Shown here one piece after another: positions 22,967 to 37,478 of a stretch of DNA of 64,000 nucleotides (the first letter of the stretch is position 1; every line of letters starts with the position of its first letter). Position numbers and translations under genes: made by a program. Origin of the DNA: Melieria omissa (taxonomy: Eukaryota; Arthropoda; Insecta; Diptera; Ulidiidae); the NCBI GenBank assembly GCA_963971225.1, contig OZ020267.1:155859920-155923919 (forward strand). The letters are read 5' to 3'. The notes beneath the pieces are model-generated. The model saw nothing but the letters and a program-made list of their open reading frames with translations, did no database searches and was not told the DNA's origin.

Positions 22967-25900
22967 TTTTCGCTATCTCAAAGGATACAGGATAAAGTAT
23001 ATAGTTGTGGAAAAGTGATATCGACCACATGATACATATGCATACATAACCAATGAAATGCTTGTGGAAACTAAATGCGCATGGTCACCATAATCAAAAT
23101 GGTGTAAAAATTAAGCTAGTGTTACCACCTTTCACTAATGGGGTAAATACCAAAAATATCCCACCGGAAACATGACATAAATAAATGGCCAAGGTTGGCA
23201 TCCACAATATGGTGATTAGTTAAAAATTGTTAAAAATTGATCGGAATTATGGCTGTTAAATCTTGACGGATAATCGGATTTTAATAAATTATATCTTATT
23301 ATTTAGCTAGTCTCTTAAGCTTACCATAATGGTATCAATCATCCTGCTATCCCTTGAGATGCGAAAGCAAATCGATATGGAACGGTGACTTTGACCAAAT
23401 TGCAACTTGTGCGCAACCACTAAAATGCTTATCAACACCAAATGCATAAGTGCATATTAATAATTGACCACTTAAAATTTAGCTAGAGTCTTAAGCTTTA
23501 TATATTGGTCCCTAACTTTTCATTATCCTTCAGGAATAATGAGCATATCGATGCGCAAGGATAACATTGAAAAACTGCCTATTACAAAATACCGACTCAC
23601 CACTAAAATGCTTACAGAATCCAAACGCGTATGGTTACCTTAATAAAAAACCCCTTAAAATTTAGCTAGAGATTGCAGCTTTATCAAATGATATCAATAA
23701 TTCGATTACTATTATACAATCATGAACATATCGATGCGCAAGAGTGACATTAAATGGCGGCCTACTGCAAAATCGATAAAATGCTTGTAAAATATGAATT
23801 TTTAGGTTTATCGAAAAAACGAATACCCTTAAAACGTAGCTGGAGTCTTCAGCTTTCATAAACGGGGTCAATATTTTCGCTATCTCAAAGGATACAGGAT
23901 AAAGTATATAGTTGTGGAAAAGTGATATCGACCACATGATACATATGCATACATAACCAATGAAATGCTTGTGGAAACTAAATGCGCATGGTCACCATAA
24001 TCAAAATGGTGTAAAAATTAAGCTAGTGTTACCACCTTTCACTAATGGGGTAAATACCAAAAATATCCCACCGGAAACATGACATAAATAAATGGCCAAG
24101 GTTGGCATCCACAATATGGTGATTAGTTAAAAATTGTTAAAAATTGATCGGAATTATGGCTGTTAAATCTTGACGGATAATCGGATTTTAATAAATTATA
24201 TCTTATTATTTAGCTAGTCTCTTAAGCTTACCATAATGGTATCAATCATCCTGCTATCCCTTGAGATGCGAAAGCAAATCGATATGGAACGGTGACTTTG
24301 ACCAAATTGCAACTTGTGCGCAACCACTAAAATGCTTATCAACACCAAATGCATAAGTGCATATTAATAATTGACCACTTAAAATTTAGCTAGAGTCTTA
24401 AGCTTTATATATTGGTCCCTAACTTTTCATTATCCTTCAGGAATAATGAGCATATCGATGCGCAAGGATAACATTGAAAAACTGCCTATTACAAAATACC
24501 GACTCACCACTAAAATGCTTACAGAATCCAAACGCGTATGGTTACCTTAATAAAAAACCCCTTAAAATTTAGCTAGAGATTGCAGCTTTATCAAATGATA
24601 TCAATAATTCTATTACTATTATACAATCATGAACATATCGATGCGCAAGAGTGACATTAAATGGCGGCCTACTGCAAAATCGATAAAATGCTTGTAAAAT
24701 ATGAATTTTTAGGTTTATCGAAAAAACGAATACCCTTAAAACGTAGCTGGAGTCTTCAGCTTTCATAAACGGGGTCAATCTTTTCGCTATCTCAAAGGAT
24801 ACAGGATAAAGTATATAGTTGTGGAAAAGTGATATCGACCACATGATACATATGCATACATAACCAATGAAATGCTTGTGGAAACTAAATGCGCATGGTC
24901 ACCATAATCAAAATGGTGTAAAAATTAAGCTAGTGTTACCACCTTTCACTAATGGGGTAAATACCAAAAATATCCCACCGGAAACATGACATAAATAAAT
25001 GGCCAAGGTTGGCATCCACAATATGGTGATTAGTTAAAAATTGTTAAAAATTGATCGGAATTATGGCTGTTAAATCTTGACGGATAATCGGATTTTAATA
25101 AATTATATCTTATTATTTAGCTAGTCTCTTAAGCTTACCATAATGGTATCAATCATCCTGCTATCCCTTGAGATGCGAAAGCAAATCGATATGGAACGGT
25201 GACTTTGACCAAATTGCAACTTGTGCGCAACCACTAAAATGCTTATCAACACCAAATGCATAAGTGCATATTAATAATTGACCACTTAAAATTTAGCTAG
25301 AGTCTTAAGCTTTATATATTGGTCCCTAACTTTTCATTATCCTTCAGGAATAATGAGCATATCGATGCGCAAGGATAACATTGAAAAACTGCCTATTACA
25401 AAATACCGACTCACCACTAAAATGCTTACAGAATCCAAACGCGTATGGTTACCTTAATAAAAAACCCCTTAAAATTTAGCTAGAGATTGCAGCTTTATCA
25501 AATGATATCAATAATTCGATTACTATTATACAATCATGAACATATCGATGCGCAAGAGTGACATTAAATGGCGGCCTACTGCAAAATCGATAAAATGCTT
25601 GTAAAATATGAATTTTTAGGTTTATCGAAAAAACGAATACCCTTAAAACGTAGCTGGAGTCTTCAGCTTTCATAAACGGGGTCAATATTTTCGCTATCTC
25701 AAAGGATACAGGATAAAGTATATAGTTGTGGAAAAGTGATATCGACCACATGATACATATGCATACATAACCAATGAAATGCTTGTGGAAACTAAATGCG
25801 CATGGTCACCATAATCAAAATGGTGTAAAAATTAAGCTAGTGTTACCACCTTTCACTAATGGGGTAAATACCAAAAATATCCCACCGGAAACATGACATA

Positions 25901-28900
25901 AATAAATGGCCAAGGTTGGCATCCACAATATGGTGATTAGTTAAAAATTGTTAAAAATTGATCGGAATTATGGCTGTTAAATCTTGACGGATAATCGGAT
26001 TTTAATAAATTATATCTTATTATTTAGCTAGTCTCTTAAGCTTACCATAATGGTATCAATCATCCTGCTATCCCTTGAGATGCGAAAGCAAATCGATATG
26101 GAACGGTGACTTTGACCAAATTGCAACTTGTGCGCAACCACTAAAATGCTTATCAACACCAAATGCATAAGTGCATATTAATAATTGACCACTTAAAATT
26201 TAGCTAGAGTCTTAAGCTTTATATATTGGTCCCTAACTTTTCATTATCCTTCAGGAATAATGAGCATATCGATGCGCAAGGATAACATTGAAAAACTGCC
26301 TATTACAAAATACCGACTCACCACTAAAATGCTTACAGAATCCAAACGCGTATGGTTACCTTAATAAAAAACCCCTTAAAATTTAGCTAGAGATTGCAGC
26401 TTTATCAAATGATATCAATAATTCTATTACTATTATACAATCATGAACATATCGATGCGCAAGAGTGACATTAAATGGCGGCCTACTGCAAAATCGATAA
26501 AATGCTTGTAAAATATGAATTTTTAGGTTTATCGAAAAAACGAATACCCTTAAAACGTAGCTGGAGTCTTCAGCTTTCATAAACGGGGTCAATCTTTTCG
26601 CTATCTCAAAGGATACAGGATAAAGTATATAGTTGTGGAAAAGTGATATCGACCACATGATACATATGCATACATAACCAATGAAATGCTTGTGGAAACT
26701 AAATGCGCATGGTCACCATAATCAAAATGGTGTAAAAATTAAGCTAGTGTTACCACCTTTCACTAATGGGGTAAATACCAAAAATATCCCACCGGAAACA
26801 TGACATAAATAAATGGCCAAGGTTGGCATCCACAATATGGTGATTAGTTAAAAATTGTTAAAAATTGATCGGAATTATGGCTGTTAAATCTTGACGGATA
26901 ATCGGATTTTAATAAATTATATCTTATTATTTAGCTAGTCTCTTAAGCTTACCATAATGGTATCAATCATCCTGCTATCCCTTGAGATGCGAAAGCAAAT
27001 CGATATGGAACGGTGACTTTGACCAAATTGCAACTTGTGCGCAACCACTAAAATGCTTATCAACACCAAATGCATAAGTGCATATTAATAATTGACCACT
27101 TAAAATTTAGCTAGAGTCTTAAGCTTTATATATTGGTCCCTAACTTTTCATTATCCTTCAGGAATAATGAGCATATCGATGCGCAAGGATAACATTGAAA
27201 AACTGCCTATTACAAAATACCGACTCACCACTAAAATGCTTACAGAATCCAAACGCGTATGGTTACCTTAATAAAAAACCCCTTAAAATTTAGCTAGAGA
27301 TTGCAGCTTTATCAAATGATATCAATAATTCGATTACTATTATACAATCATGAACATATCGATGCGCAAGAGTGACATTAAATGGCGGCCTACTGCAAAA
27401 TCGATAAAATGCTTGTAAAATATGAATTTTTAGGTTTATCGAAAAAACGAATACCCTTAAAACGTAGCTGGAGTCTTCAGCTTTCATAAACGGGGTCAAT
27501 ATTTTCGCTATCTCAAAGGATACAGGATAAAGTATATAGTTGTGGAAAAGTGATATCGACCACATGATACATATGCATACATAACCAATGAAATGCTTGT
27601 GGAAACTAAATGCGCATGGTCACCATAATCAAAATGGTGTAAAAATTAAGCTAGTGTTACCACCTTTCACTAATGGGGTAAATACCAAAAATATCCCACC
27701 GGAAACATGACATAAATAAATGGCCAAGGTTGGCATCCACAATATGGTGATTAGTTAAAAATTGTTAAAAATTGATCGGAATTATGGCTGTTAAATCTTG
27801 ACGGATAATCGGATTTTAATAAATTATATCTTATTATTTAGCTAGTCTCTTAAGCTTACCATAATGGTATCAATCATCCTGCTATCCCTTGAGATGCGAA
27901 AGCAAATCGATATGGAACGGTGACTTTGACCAAATTGCAACTTGTGCGCAACCACTAAAATGCTTATCAACACCAAATGCATAAGTGCATATTAATAATT
28001 GACCACTTAAAATTTAGCTAGAGTCTTAAGCTTTATATATTGGTCCCTAACTTTTCATTATCCTTCAGGAATAATGAGCATATCGATGCGCAAGGATAAC
28101 ATTGAAAAACTGCCTATTACAAAATACCGACTCACCACTAAAATGCTTACAGAATCCAAACGCGTATGGTTACCTTAATAAAAAACCCCTTAAAATTTAG
28201 CTAGAGATTGCAGCTTTATCAAATGATATCAATAATTCGATTACTATTATACAATCATGAACATATCGATGCGCAAGAGTGACATTAAATGGCGGCCTAC
28301 TGCAAAATCGATAAAATGCTTGTAAAATATGAATTTTTAGGTTTATCGAAAAAACGAATACCCTTAAAACGTAGCTGGAGTCTTCAGCTTTCATAAACGG
28401 GGTCAATATTTTCGCTATCTCAAAGGATACAGGATAAAGTATATAGTTGTGGAAAAGTGATATCGACCACATGATACATATGCATACATAACCAATGAAA
28501 TGCTTGTGGAAACTAAATGCGCATGGTCACCATAATCAAAATGGTGTAAAAATTAAGCTAGTGTTACCACCTTTCACTAATGGGGTAAATACCAAAAATA
28601 TCCCACCGGAAACATGACATAAATAAATGGCCAAGGTTGGCATCCACAATATGGTGATTAGTTAAAAATTGTTAAAAATTGATCGGAATTATGGCTGTTA
28701 AATCTTGACGGATAATCGGATTTTAATAAATTATATCTTATTATTTAGCTAGTCTCTTAAGCTTACCATAATGGTATCAATCATCCTGCTATCCCTTGAG
28801 ATGCGAAAGCAAATCGATATGGAACGGTGACTTTGACCAAATTGCAACTTGTGCGCAACCACTAAAATGCTTATCAACACCAAATGCATAAGTGCATATT

Positions 28901-30222
28901 AATAATTGACCACTTAAAATTTAGCTAGAGTCTTAAGCTTTATATATTGGTCCCTAACTTTTCATTATCCTTCAGGAATAATGAGCATATCGATGCGCAA
29001 GGATAACATTGAAAAACTGCCTATTACAAAATACCGACTCACCACTAAAATGCTTACAGAATCCAAACGCGTATGGTTACCTTAATAAAAAACCCCTTAA
29101 AATTTAGCTAGAGATTGCAGCTTTATCAAATGATATCAATAATTCGATTACTATTATACAATCATGAACATATCGATGCGCAAGAGTGACATTAAATGGC
29201 GGCCTACTGCAAAATCGATAAAATGCTTGTAAAATATGAATTTTTAGGTTTATCGAAAAAACGAATACCCTTAAAACGTAGCTGGAGTCTTCAGCTTTCA
29301 TAAACGGGGTCAATATTTTCGCTATCTCAAAGGATACAGGATAAAGTATATAGTTGTGGAAAAGTGATATCGACCACATGATACATATGCATACATAACC
29401 AATGAAATGCTTGTGGAAACTAAATGCGCATGGTCACCATAATCAAAATGGTGTAAAAATTAAGCTAGTGTTACCACCTTTCACTAATGGGGTAAATACC
29501 AAAAATATCCCACCGGAAACATGACATAAATAAATGGCCAAGGTTGGCATCCACAATATGGTGATTAGTTAAAAATTGTTAAAAATTGATCGGAATTATG
29601 GCTGTTAAATCTTGACGGATAATCGGATTTTAATAAATTATATCTTATTATTTAGCTAGTCTCTTAAGCTTACCATAATGGTATCAATCATCCTGCTATC
29701 CCTTGAGATGCGAAAGCAAATCGATATGGAACGGTGACTTTGACCAAATTGCAACTTGTGCGCAACCACTAAAATGCTTATCAACACCAAATGCATAAGT
29801 GCATATTAATAATTGACCACTTAAAATTTAGCTAGAGTCTTAAGCTTTATATATTGGTCCCTAACTTTTCATTATCCTTCAGGAATAATGAGCATATCGA
29901 TGCGCAAGGATAACATTGAAAAACTGCCTATTACAAAATACCGACTCACCACTAAAATGCTTACAGAATCCAAACGCGTATGGTTACCTTAATAAAAAAC
30001 CCCTTAAAATTTAGCTAGAGATTGCAGCTTTATCAAATGATATCAATAATTCGATTACTATTATACAATCATGAACATATCGATGCGCAAGAGTGACATT
30101 AAATGGCGGCCTACTGCAAAATCGATAAAATGCTTGTAAAATATGAATTTTTAGGTTTATCGAAAAAACGAATACCCTTAAAACGTAGCTGGAGTCTTCA
30201 GCTTTCATAAACGGGGTCAATA

Positions 30223-33200
30223 TTTTCGCTATCTCAAAGGATACAGGATAAAGTATATAGTTGTGGAAAAGTGATATCGACCACATGATACATATGCATA
30301 CATAACCAATGAAATGCTTGTGGAAACTAAATGCGCATGGTCACCATAATCAAAATGGTGTAAAAATTAAGCTAGTGTTACCACCTTTCACTAATGGGGT
30401 AAATACCAAAAATATCCCACCGGAAACATGACATAAATAAATGGCCAAGGTTGGCATCCACAATATGGTGATTAGTTAAAAATTGTTAAAAATTGATCGG
30501 AATTATGGCTGTTAAATCTTGACGGATAATCGGATTTTAATAAATTATATCTTATTATTTAGCTAGTCTCTTAAGCTTACCATAATGGTATCAATCATCC
30601 TGCTATCCCTTGAGATGCGAAAGCAAATCGATATGGAACGGTGACTTTGACCAAATTGCAACTTGTGCGCAACCACTAAAATGCTTATCAACACCAAATG
30701 CATAAGTGCATATTAATAATTGACCACTTAAAATTTAGCTAGAGTCTTAAGCTTTATATATTGGTCCCTAACTTTTCATTATCCTTCAGGAATAATGAGC
30801 ATATCGATGCGCAAGGATAACATTGAAAAACTGCCTATTACAAAATACCGACTCACCACTAAAATGCTTACAGAATCCAAACGCGTATGGTTACCTTAAT
30901 AAAAAACCCCTTAAAATTTAGCTAGAGATTGCAGCTTTATCAAATGATATCAATAATTCTATTACTATTATACAATCATGAACATATCGATGCGCAAGAG
31001 TGACATTAAATGGCGGCCTACTGCAAAATCGATAAAATGCTTGTAAAATATGAATTTTTAGGTTTATCGAAAAAACGAATACCCTTAAAACGTAGCTGGA
31101 GTCTTCAGCTTTCATAAACGGGGTCAATCTTTTCGCTATCTCAAAGGATACAGGATAAAGTATATAGTTGTGGAAAAGTGATATCGACCACATGATACAT
31201 ATGCATACATAACCAATGAAATGCTTGTGGAAACTAAATGCGCATGGTCACCATAATCAAAATGGTGTAAAAATTAAGCTAGTGTTACCACCTTTCACTA
31301 ATGGGGTAAATACCAAAAATATCCCACCGGAAACATGACATAAATAAATGGCCAAGGTTGGCATCCACAATATGGTGATTAGTTAAAAATTGTTAAAAAT
31401 TGATCGGAATTATGGCTGTTAAATCTTGACGGATAATCGGATTTTAATAAATTATATCTTATTATTTAGCTAGTCTCTTAAGCTTACCATAATGGTATCA
31501 ATCATCCTGCTATCCCTTGAGATGCGAAAGCAAATCGATATGGAACGGTGACTTTGACCAAATTGCAACTTGTGCGCAACCACTAAAATGCTTATCAACA
31601 CCAAATGCATAAGTGCATATTAATAATTGACCACTTAAAATTTAGCTAGAGTCTTAAGCTTTATATATTGGTCCCTAACTTTTCATTATCCTTCAGGAAT
31701 AATGAGCATATCGATGCGCAAGGATAACATTGAAAAACTGCCTATTACAAAATACCGACTCACCACTAAAATGCTTACAGAATCCAAACGCGTATGGTTA
31801 CCTTAATAAAAAACCCCTTAAAATTTAGCTAGAGATTGCAGCTTTATCAAATGATATCAATAATTCGATTACTATTATACAATCATGAACATATCGATGC
31901 GCAAGAGTGACATTAAATGGCGGCCTACTGCAAAATCGATAAAATGCTTGTAAAATATGAATTTTTAGGTTTATCGAAAAAACGAATACCCTTAAAACGT
32001 AGCTGGAGTCTTCAGCTTTCATAAACGGGGTCAATATTTTCGCTATCTCAAAGGATACAGGATAAAGTATATAGTTGTGGAAAAGTGATATCGACCACAT
32101 GATACATATGCATACATAACCAATGAAATGCTTGTGGAAACTAAATGCGCATGGTCACCATAATCAAAATGGTGTAAAAATTAAGCTAGTGTTACCACCT
32201 TTCACTAATGGGGTAAATACCAAAAATATCCCACCGGAAACATGACATAAATAAATGGCCAAGGTTGGCATCCACAATATGGTGATTAGTTAAAAATTGT
32301 TAAAAATTGATCGGAATTATGGCTGTTAAATCTTGACGGATAATCGGATTTTAATAAATTATATCTTATTATTTAGCTAGTCTCTTAAGCTTACCATAAT
32401 GGTATCAATCATCCTGCTATCCCTTGAGATGCGAAAGCAAATCGATATGGAACGGTGACTTTGACCAAATTGCAACTTGTGCGCAACCACTAAAATGCTT
32501 ATCAACACCAAATGCATAAGTGCATATTAATAATTGACCACTTAAAATTTAGCTAGAGTCTTAAGCTTTATATATTGGTCCCTAACTTTTCATTATCCTT
32601 CAGGAATAATGAGCATATCGATGCGCAAGGATAACATTGAAAAACTGCCTATTACAAAATACCGACTCACCACTAAAATGCTTACAGAATCCAAACGCGT
32701 ATGGTTACCTTAATAAAAAACCCCTTAAAATTTAGCTAGAGATTGCAGCTTTATCAAATGATATCAATAATTCTATTACTATTATACAATCATGAACATA
32801 TCGATGCGCAAGAGTGACATTAAATGGCGGCCTACTGCAAAATCGATAAAATGCTTGTAAAATATGAATTTTTAGGTTTATCGAAAAAACGAATACCCTT
32901 AAAACGTAGCTGGAGTCTTCAGCTTTCATAAACGGGGTCAATCTTTTCGCTATCTCAAAGGATACAGGATAAAGTATATAGTTGTGGAAAAGTGATATCG
33001 ACCACATGATACATATGCATACATAACCAATGAAATGCTTGTGGAAACTAAATGCGCATGGTCACCATAATCAAAATGGTGTAAAAATTAAGCTAGTGTT
33101 ACCACCTTTCACTAATGGGGTAAATACCAAAAATATCCCACCGGAAACATGACATAAATAAATGGCCAAGGTTGGCATCCACAATATGGTGATTAGTTAA

Positions 33201-36200
33201 AAATTGTTAAAAATTGATCGGAATTATGGCTGTTAAATCTTGACGGATAATCGGATTTTAATAAATTATATCTTATTATTTAGCTAGTCTCTTAAGCTTA
33301 CCATAATGGTATCAATCATCCTGCTATCCCTTGAGATGCGAAAGCAAATCGATATGGAACGGTGACTTTGACCAAATTGCAACTTGTGCGCAACCACTAA
33401 AATGCTTATCAACACCAAATGCATAAGTGCATATTAATAATTGACCACTTAAAATTTAGCTAGAGTCTTAAGCTTTATATATTGGTCCCTAACTTTTCAT
33501 TATCCTTCAGGAATAATGAGCATATCGATGCGCAAGGATAACATTGAAAAACTGCCTATTACAAAATACCGACTCACCACTAAAATGCTTACAGAATCCA
33601 AACGCGTATGGTTACCTTAATAAAAAACCCCTTAAAATTTAGCTAGAGATTGCAGCTTTATCAAATGATATCAATAATTCGATTACTATTATACAATCAT
33701 GAACATATCGATGCGCAAGAGTGACATTAAATGGCGGCCTACTGCAAAATCGATAAAATGCTTGTAAAATATGAATTTTTAGGTTTATCGAAAAAACGAA
33801 TACCCTTAAAACGTAGCTGGAGTCTTCAGCTTTCATAAACGGGGTCAATATTTTCGCTATCTCAAAGGATACAGGATAAAGTATATAGTTGTGGAAAAGT
33901 GATATCGACCACATGATACATATGCATACATAACCAATGAAATGCTTGTGGAAACTAAATGCGCATGGTCACCATAATCAAAATGGTGTAAAAATTAAGC
34001 TAGTGTTACCACCTTTCACTAATGGGGTAAATACCAAAAATATCCCACCGGAAACATGACATAAATAAATGGCCAAGGTTGGCATCCACAATATGGTGAT
34101 TAGTTAAAAATTGTTAAAAATTGATCGGAATTATGGCTGTTAAATCTTGACGGATAATCGGATTTTAATAAATTATATCTTATTATTTAGCTAGTCTCTT
34201 AAGCTTACCATAATGGTATCAATCATCCTGCTATCCCTTGAGATGCGAAAGCAAATCGATATGGAACGGTGACTTTGACCAAATTGCAACTTGTGCGCAA
34301 CCACTAAAATGCTTATCAACACCAAATGCATAAGTGCATATTAATAATTGACCACTTAAAATTTAGCTAGAGTCTTAAGCTTTATATATTGGTCCCTAAC
34401 TTTTCATTATCCTTCAGGAATAATGAGCATATCGATGCGCAAGGATAACATTGAAAAACTGCCTATTACAAAATACCGACTCACCACTAAAATGCTTACA
34501 GAATCCAAACGCGTATGGTTACCTTAATAAAAAACCCCTTAAAATTTAGCTAGAGATTGCAGCTTTATCAAATGATATCAATAATTCGATTACTATTATA
34601 CAATCATGAACATATCGATGCGCAAGAGTGACATTAAATGGCGGCCTACTGCAAAATCGATAAAATGCTTGTAAAATATGAATTTTTAGGTTTATCGAAA
34701 AAACGAATACCCTTAAAACGTAGCTGGAGTCTTCAGCTTTCATAAACGGGGTCAATATTTTCGCTATCTCAAAGGATACAGGATAAAGTATATAGTTGTG
34801 GAAAAGTGATATCGACCACATGATACATATGCATACATAACCAATGAAATGCTTGTGGAAACTAAATGCGCATGGTCACCATAATCAAAATGGTGTAAAA
34901 ATTAAGCTAGTGTTACCACCTTTCACTAATGGGGTAAATACCAAAAATATCCCACCGGAAACATGACATAAATAAATGGCCAAGGTTGGCATCCACAATA
35001 TGGTGATTAGTTAAAAATTGTTAAAAATTGATCGGAATTATGGCTGTTAAATCTTGACGGATAATCGGATTTTAATAAATTATATCTTATTATTTAGCTA
35101 GTCTCTTAAGCTTACCATAATGGTATCAATCATCCTGCTATCCCTTGAGATGCGAAAGCAAATCGATATGGAACGGTGACTTTGACCAAATTGCAACTTG
35201 TGCGCAACCACTAAAATGCTTATCAACACCAAATGCATAAGTGCATATTAATAATTGACCACTTAAAATTTAGCTAGAGTCTTAAGCTTTATATATTGGT
35301 CCCTAACTTTTCATTATCCTTCAGGAATAATGAGCATATCGATGCGCAAGGATAACATTGAAAAACTGCCTATTACAAAATACCGACTCACCACTAAAAT
35401 GCTTACAGAATCCAAACGCGTATGGTTACCTTAATAAAAAACCCCTTAAAATTTAGCTAGAGATTGCAGCTTTATCAAATGATATCAATAATTCTATTAC
35501 TATTATACAATCATGAACATATCGATGCGCAAGAGTGACATTAAATGGCGGCCTACTGCAAAATCGATAAAATGCTTGTAAAATATGAATTTTTAGGTTT
35601 ATCGAAAAAACGAATACCCTTAAAACGTAGCTGGAGTCTTCAGCTTTCATAAACGGGGTCAATCTTTTCGCTATCTCAAAGGATACAGGATAAAGTATAT
35701 AGTTGTGGAAAAGTGATATCGACCACATGATACATATGCATACATAACCAATGAAATGCTTGTGGAAACTAAATGCGCATGGTCACCATAATCAAAATGG
35801 TGTAAAAATTAAGCTAGTGTTACCACCTTTCACTAATGGGGTAAATACCAAAAATATCCCACCGGAAACATGACATAAATAAATGGCCAAGGTTGGCATC
35901 CACAATATGGTGATTAGTTAAAAATTGTTAAAAATTGATCGGAATTATGGCTGTTAAATCTTGACGGATAATCGGATTTTAATAAATTATATCTTATTAT
36001 TTAGCTAGTCTCTTAAGCTTACCATAATGGTATCAATCATCCTGCTATCCCTTGAGATGCGAAAGCAAATCGATATGGAACGGTGACTTTGACCAAATTG
36101 CAACTTGTGCGCAACCACTAAAATGCTTATCAACACCAAATGCATAAGTGCATATTAATAATTGACCACTTAAAATTTAGCTAGAGTCTTAAGCTTTATA

Positions 36201-37478
36201 TATTGGTCCCTAACTTTTCATTATCCTTCAGGAATAATGAGCATATCGATGCGCAAGGATAACATTGAAAAACTGCCTATTACAAAATACCGACTCACCA
36301 CTAAAATGCTTACAGAATCCAAACGCGTATGGTTACCTTAATAAAAAACCCCTTAAAATTTAGCTAGAGATTGCAGCTTTATCAAATGATATCAATAATT
36401 CGATTACTATTATACAATCATGAACATATCGATGCGCAAGAGTGACATTAAATGGCGGCCTACTGCAAAATCGATAAAATGCTTGTAAAATATGAATTTT
36501 TAGGTTTATCGAAAAAACGAATACCCTTAAAACGTAGCTGGAGTCTTCAGCTTTCATAAACGGGGTCAATATTTTCGCTATCTCAAAGGATACAGGATAA
36601 AGTATATAGTTGTGGAAAAGTGATATCGACCACATGATACATATGCATACATAACCAATGAAATGCTTGTGGAAACTAAATGCGCATGGTCACCATAATC
36701 AAAATGGTGTAAAAATTAAGCTAGTGTTACCACCTTTCACTAATGGGGTAAATACCAAAAATATCCCACCGGAAACATGACATAAATAAATGGCCAAGGT
36801 TGGCATCCACAATATGGTGATTAGTTAAAAATTGTTAAAAATTGATCGGAATTATGGCTGTTAAATCTTGACGGATAATCGGATTTTAATAAATTATATC
36901 TTATTATTTAGCTAGTCTCTTAAGCTTACCATAATGGTATCAATCATCCTGCTATCCCTTGAGATGCGAAAGCAAATCGATATGGAACGGTGACTTTGAC
37001 CAAATTGCAACTTGTGCGCAACCACTAAAATGCTTATCAACACCAAATGCATAAGTGCATATTAATAATTGACCACTTAAAATTTAGCTAGAGTCTTAAG
37101 CTTTATATATTGGTCCCTAACTTTTCATTATCCTTCAGGAATAATGAGCATATCGATGCGCAAGGATAACATTGAAAAACTGCCTATTACAAAATACCGA
37201 CTCACCACTAAAATGCTTACAGAATCCAAACGCGTATGGTTACCTTAATAAAAAACCCCTTAAAATTTAGCTAGAGATTGCAGCTTTATCAAATGATATC
37301 AATAATTCGATTACTATTATACAATCATGAACATATCGATGCGCAAGAGTGACATTAAATGGCGGCCTACTGCAAAATCGATAAAATGCTTGTAAAATAT
37401 GAATTTTTAGGTTTATCGAAAAAACGAATACCCTTAAAACGTAGCTGGAGTCTTCAGCTTTCATAAACGGGGTCAATA
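30223..37478 (-). repeat. Eight-unit block, first copy of a putative 7256-bp superrepeat
   Basis: Eight consecutive 907-bp units whose types at the two variable sites run X Y X Y Y X Y Y (X = T and C alleles, Y = G and A alleles, + strand). The identical eight-unit order follows immediately at 37479-44734. This is what one tandem duplication of eight units by unequal exchange would leave. Only two sites were used, so the block is inferred from pattern. Confidence 0.5.
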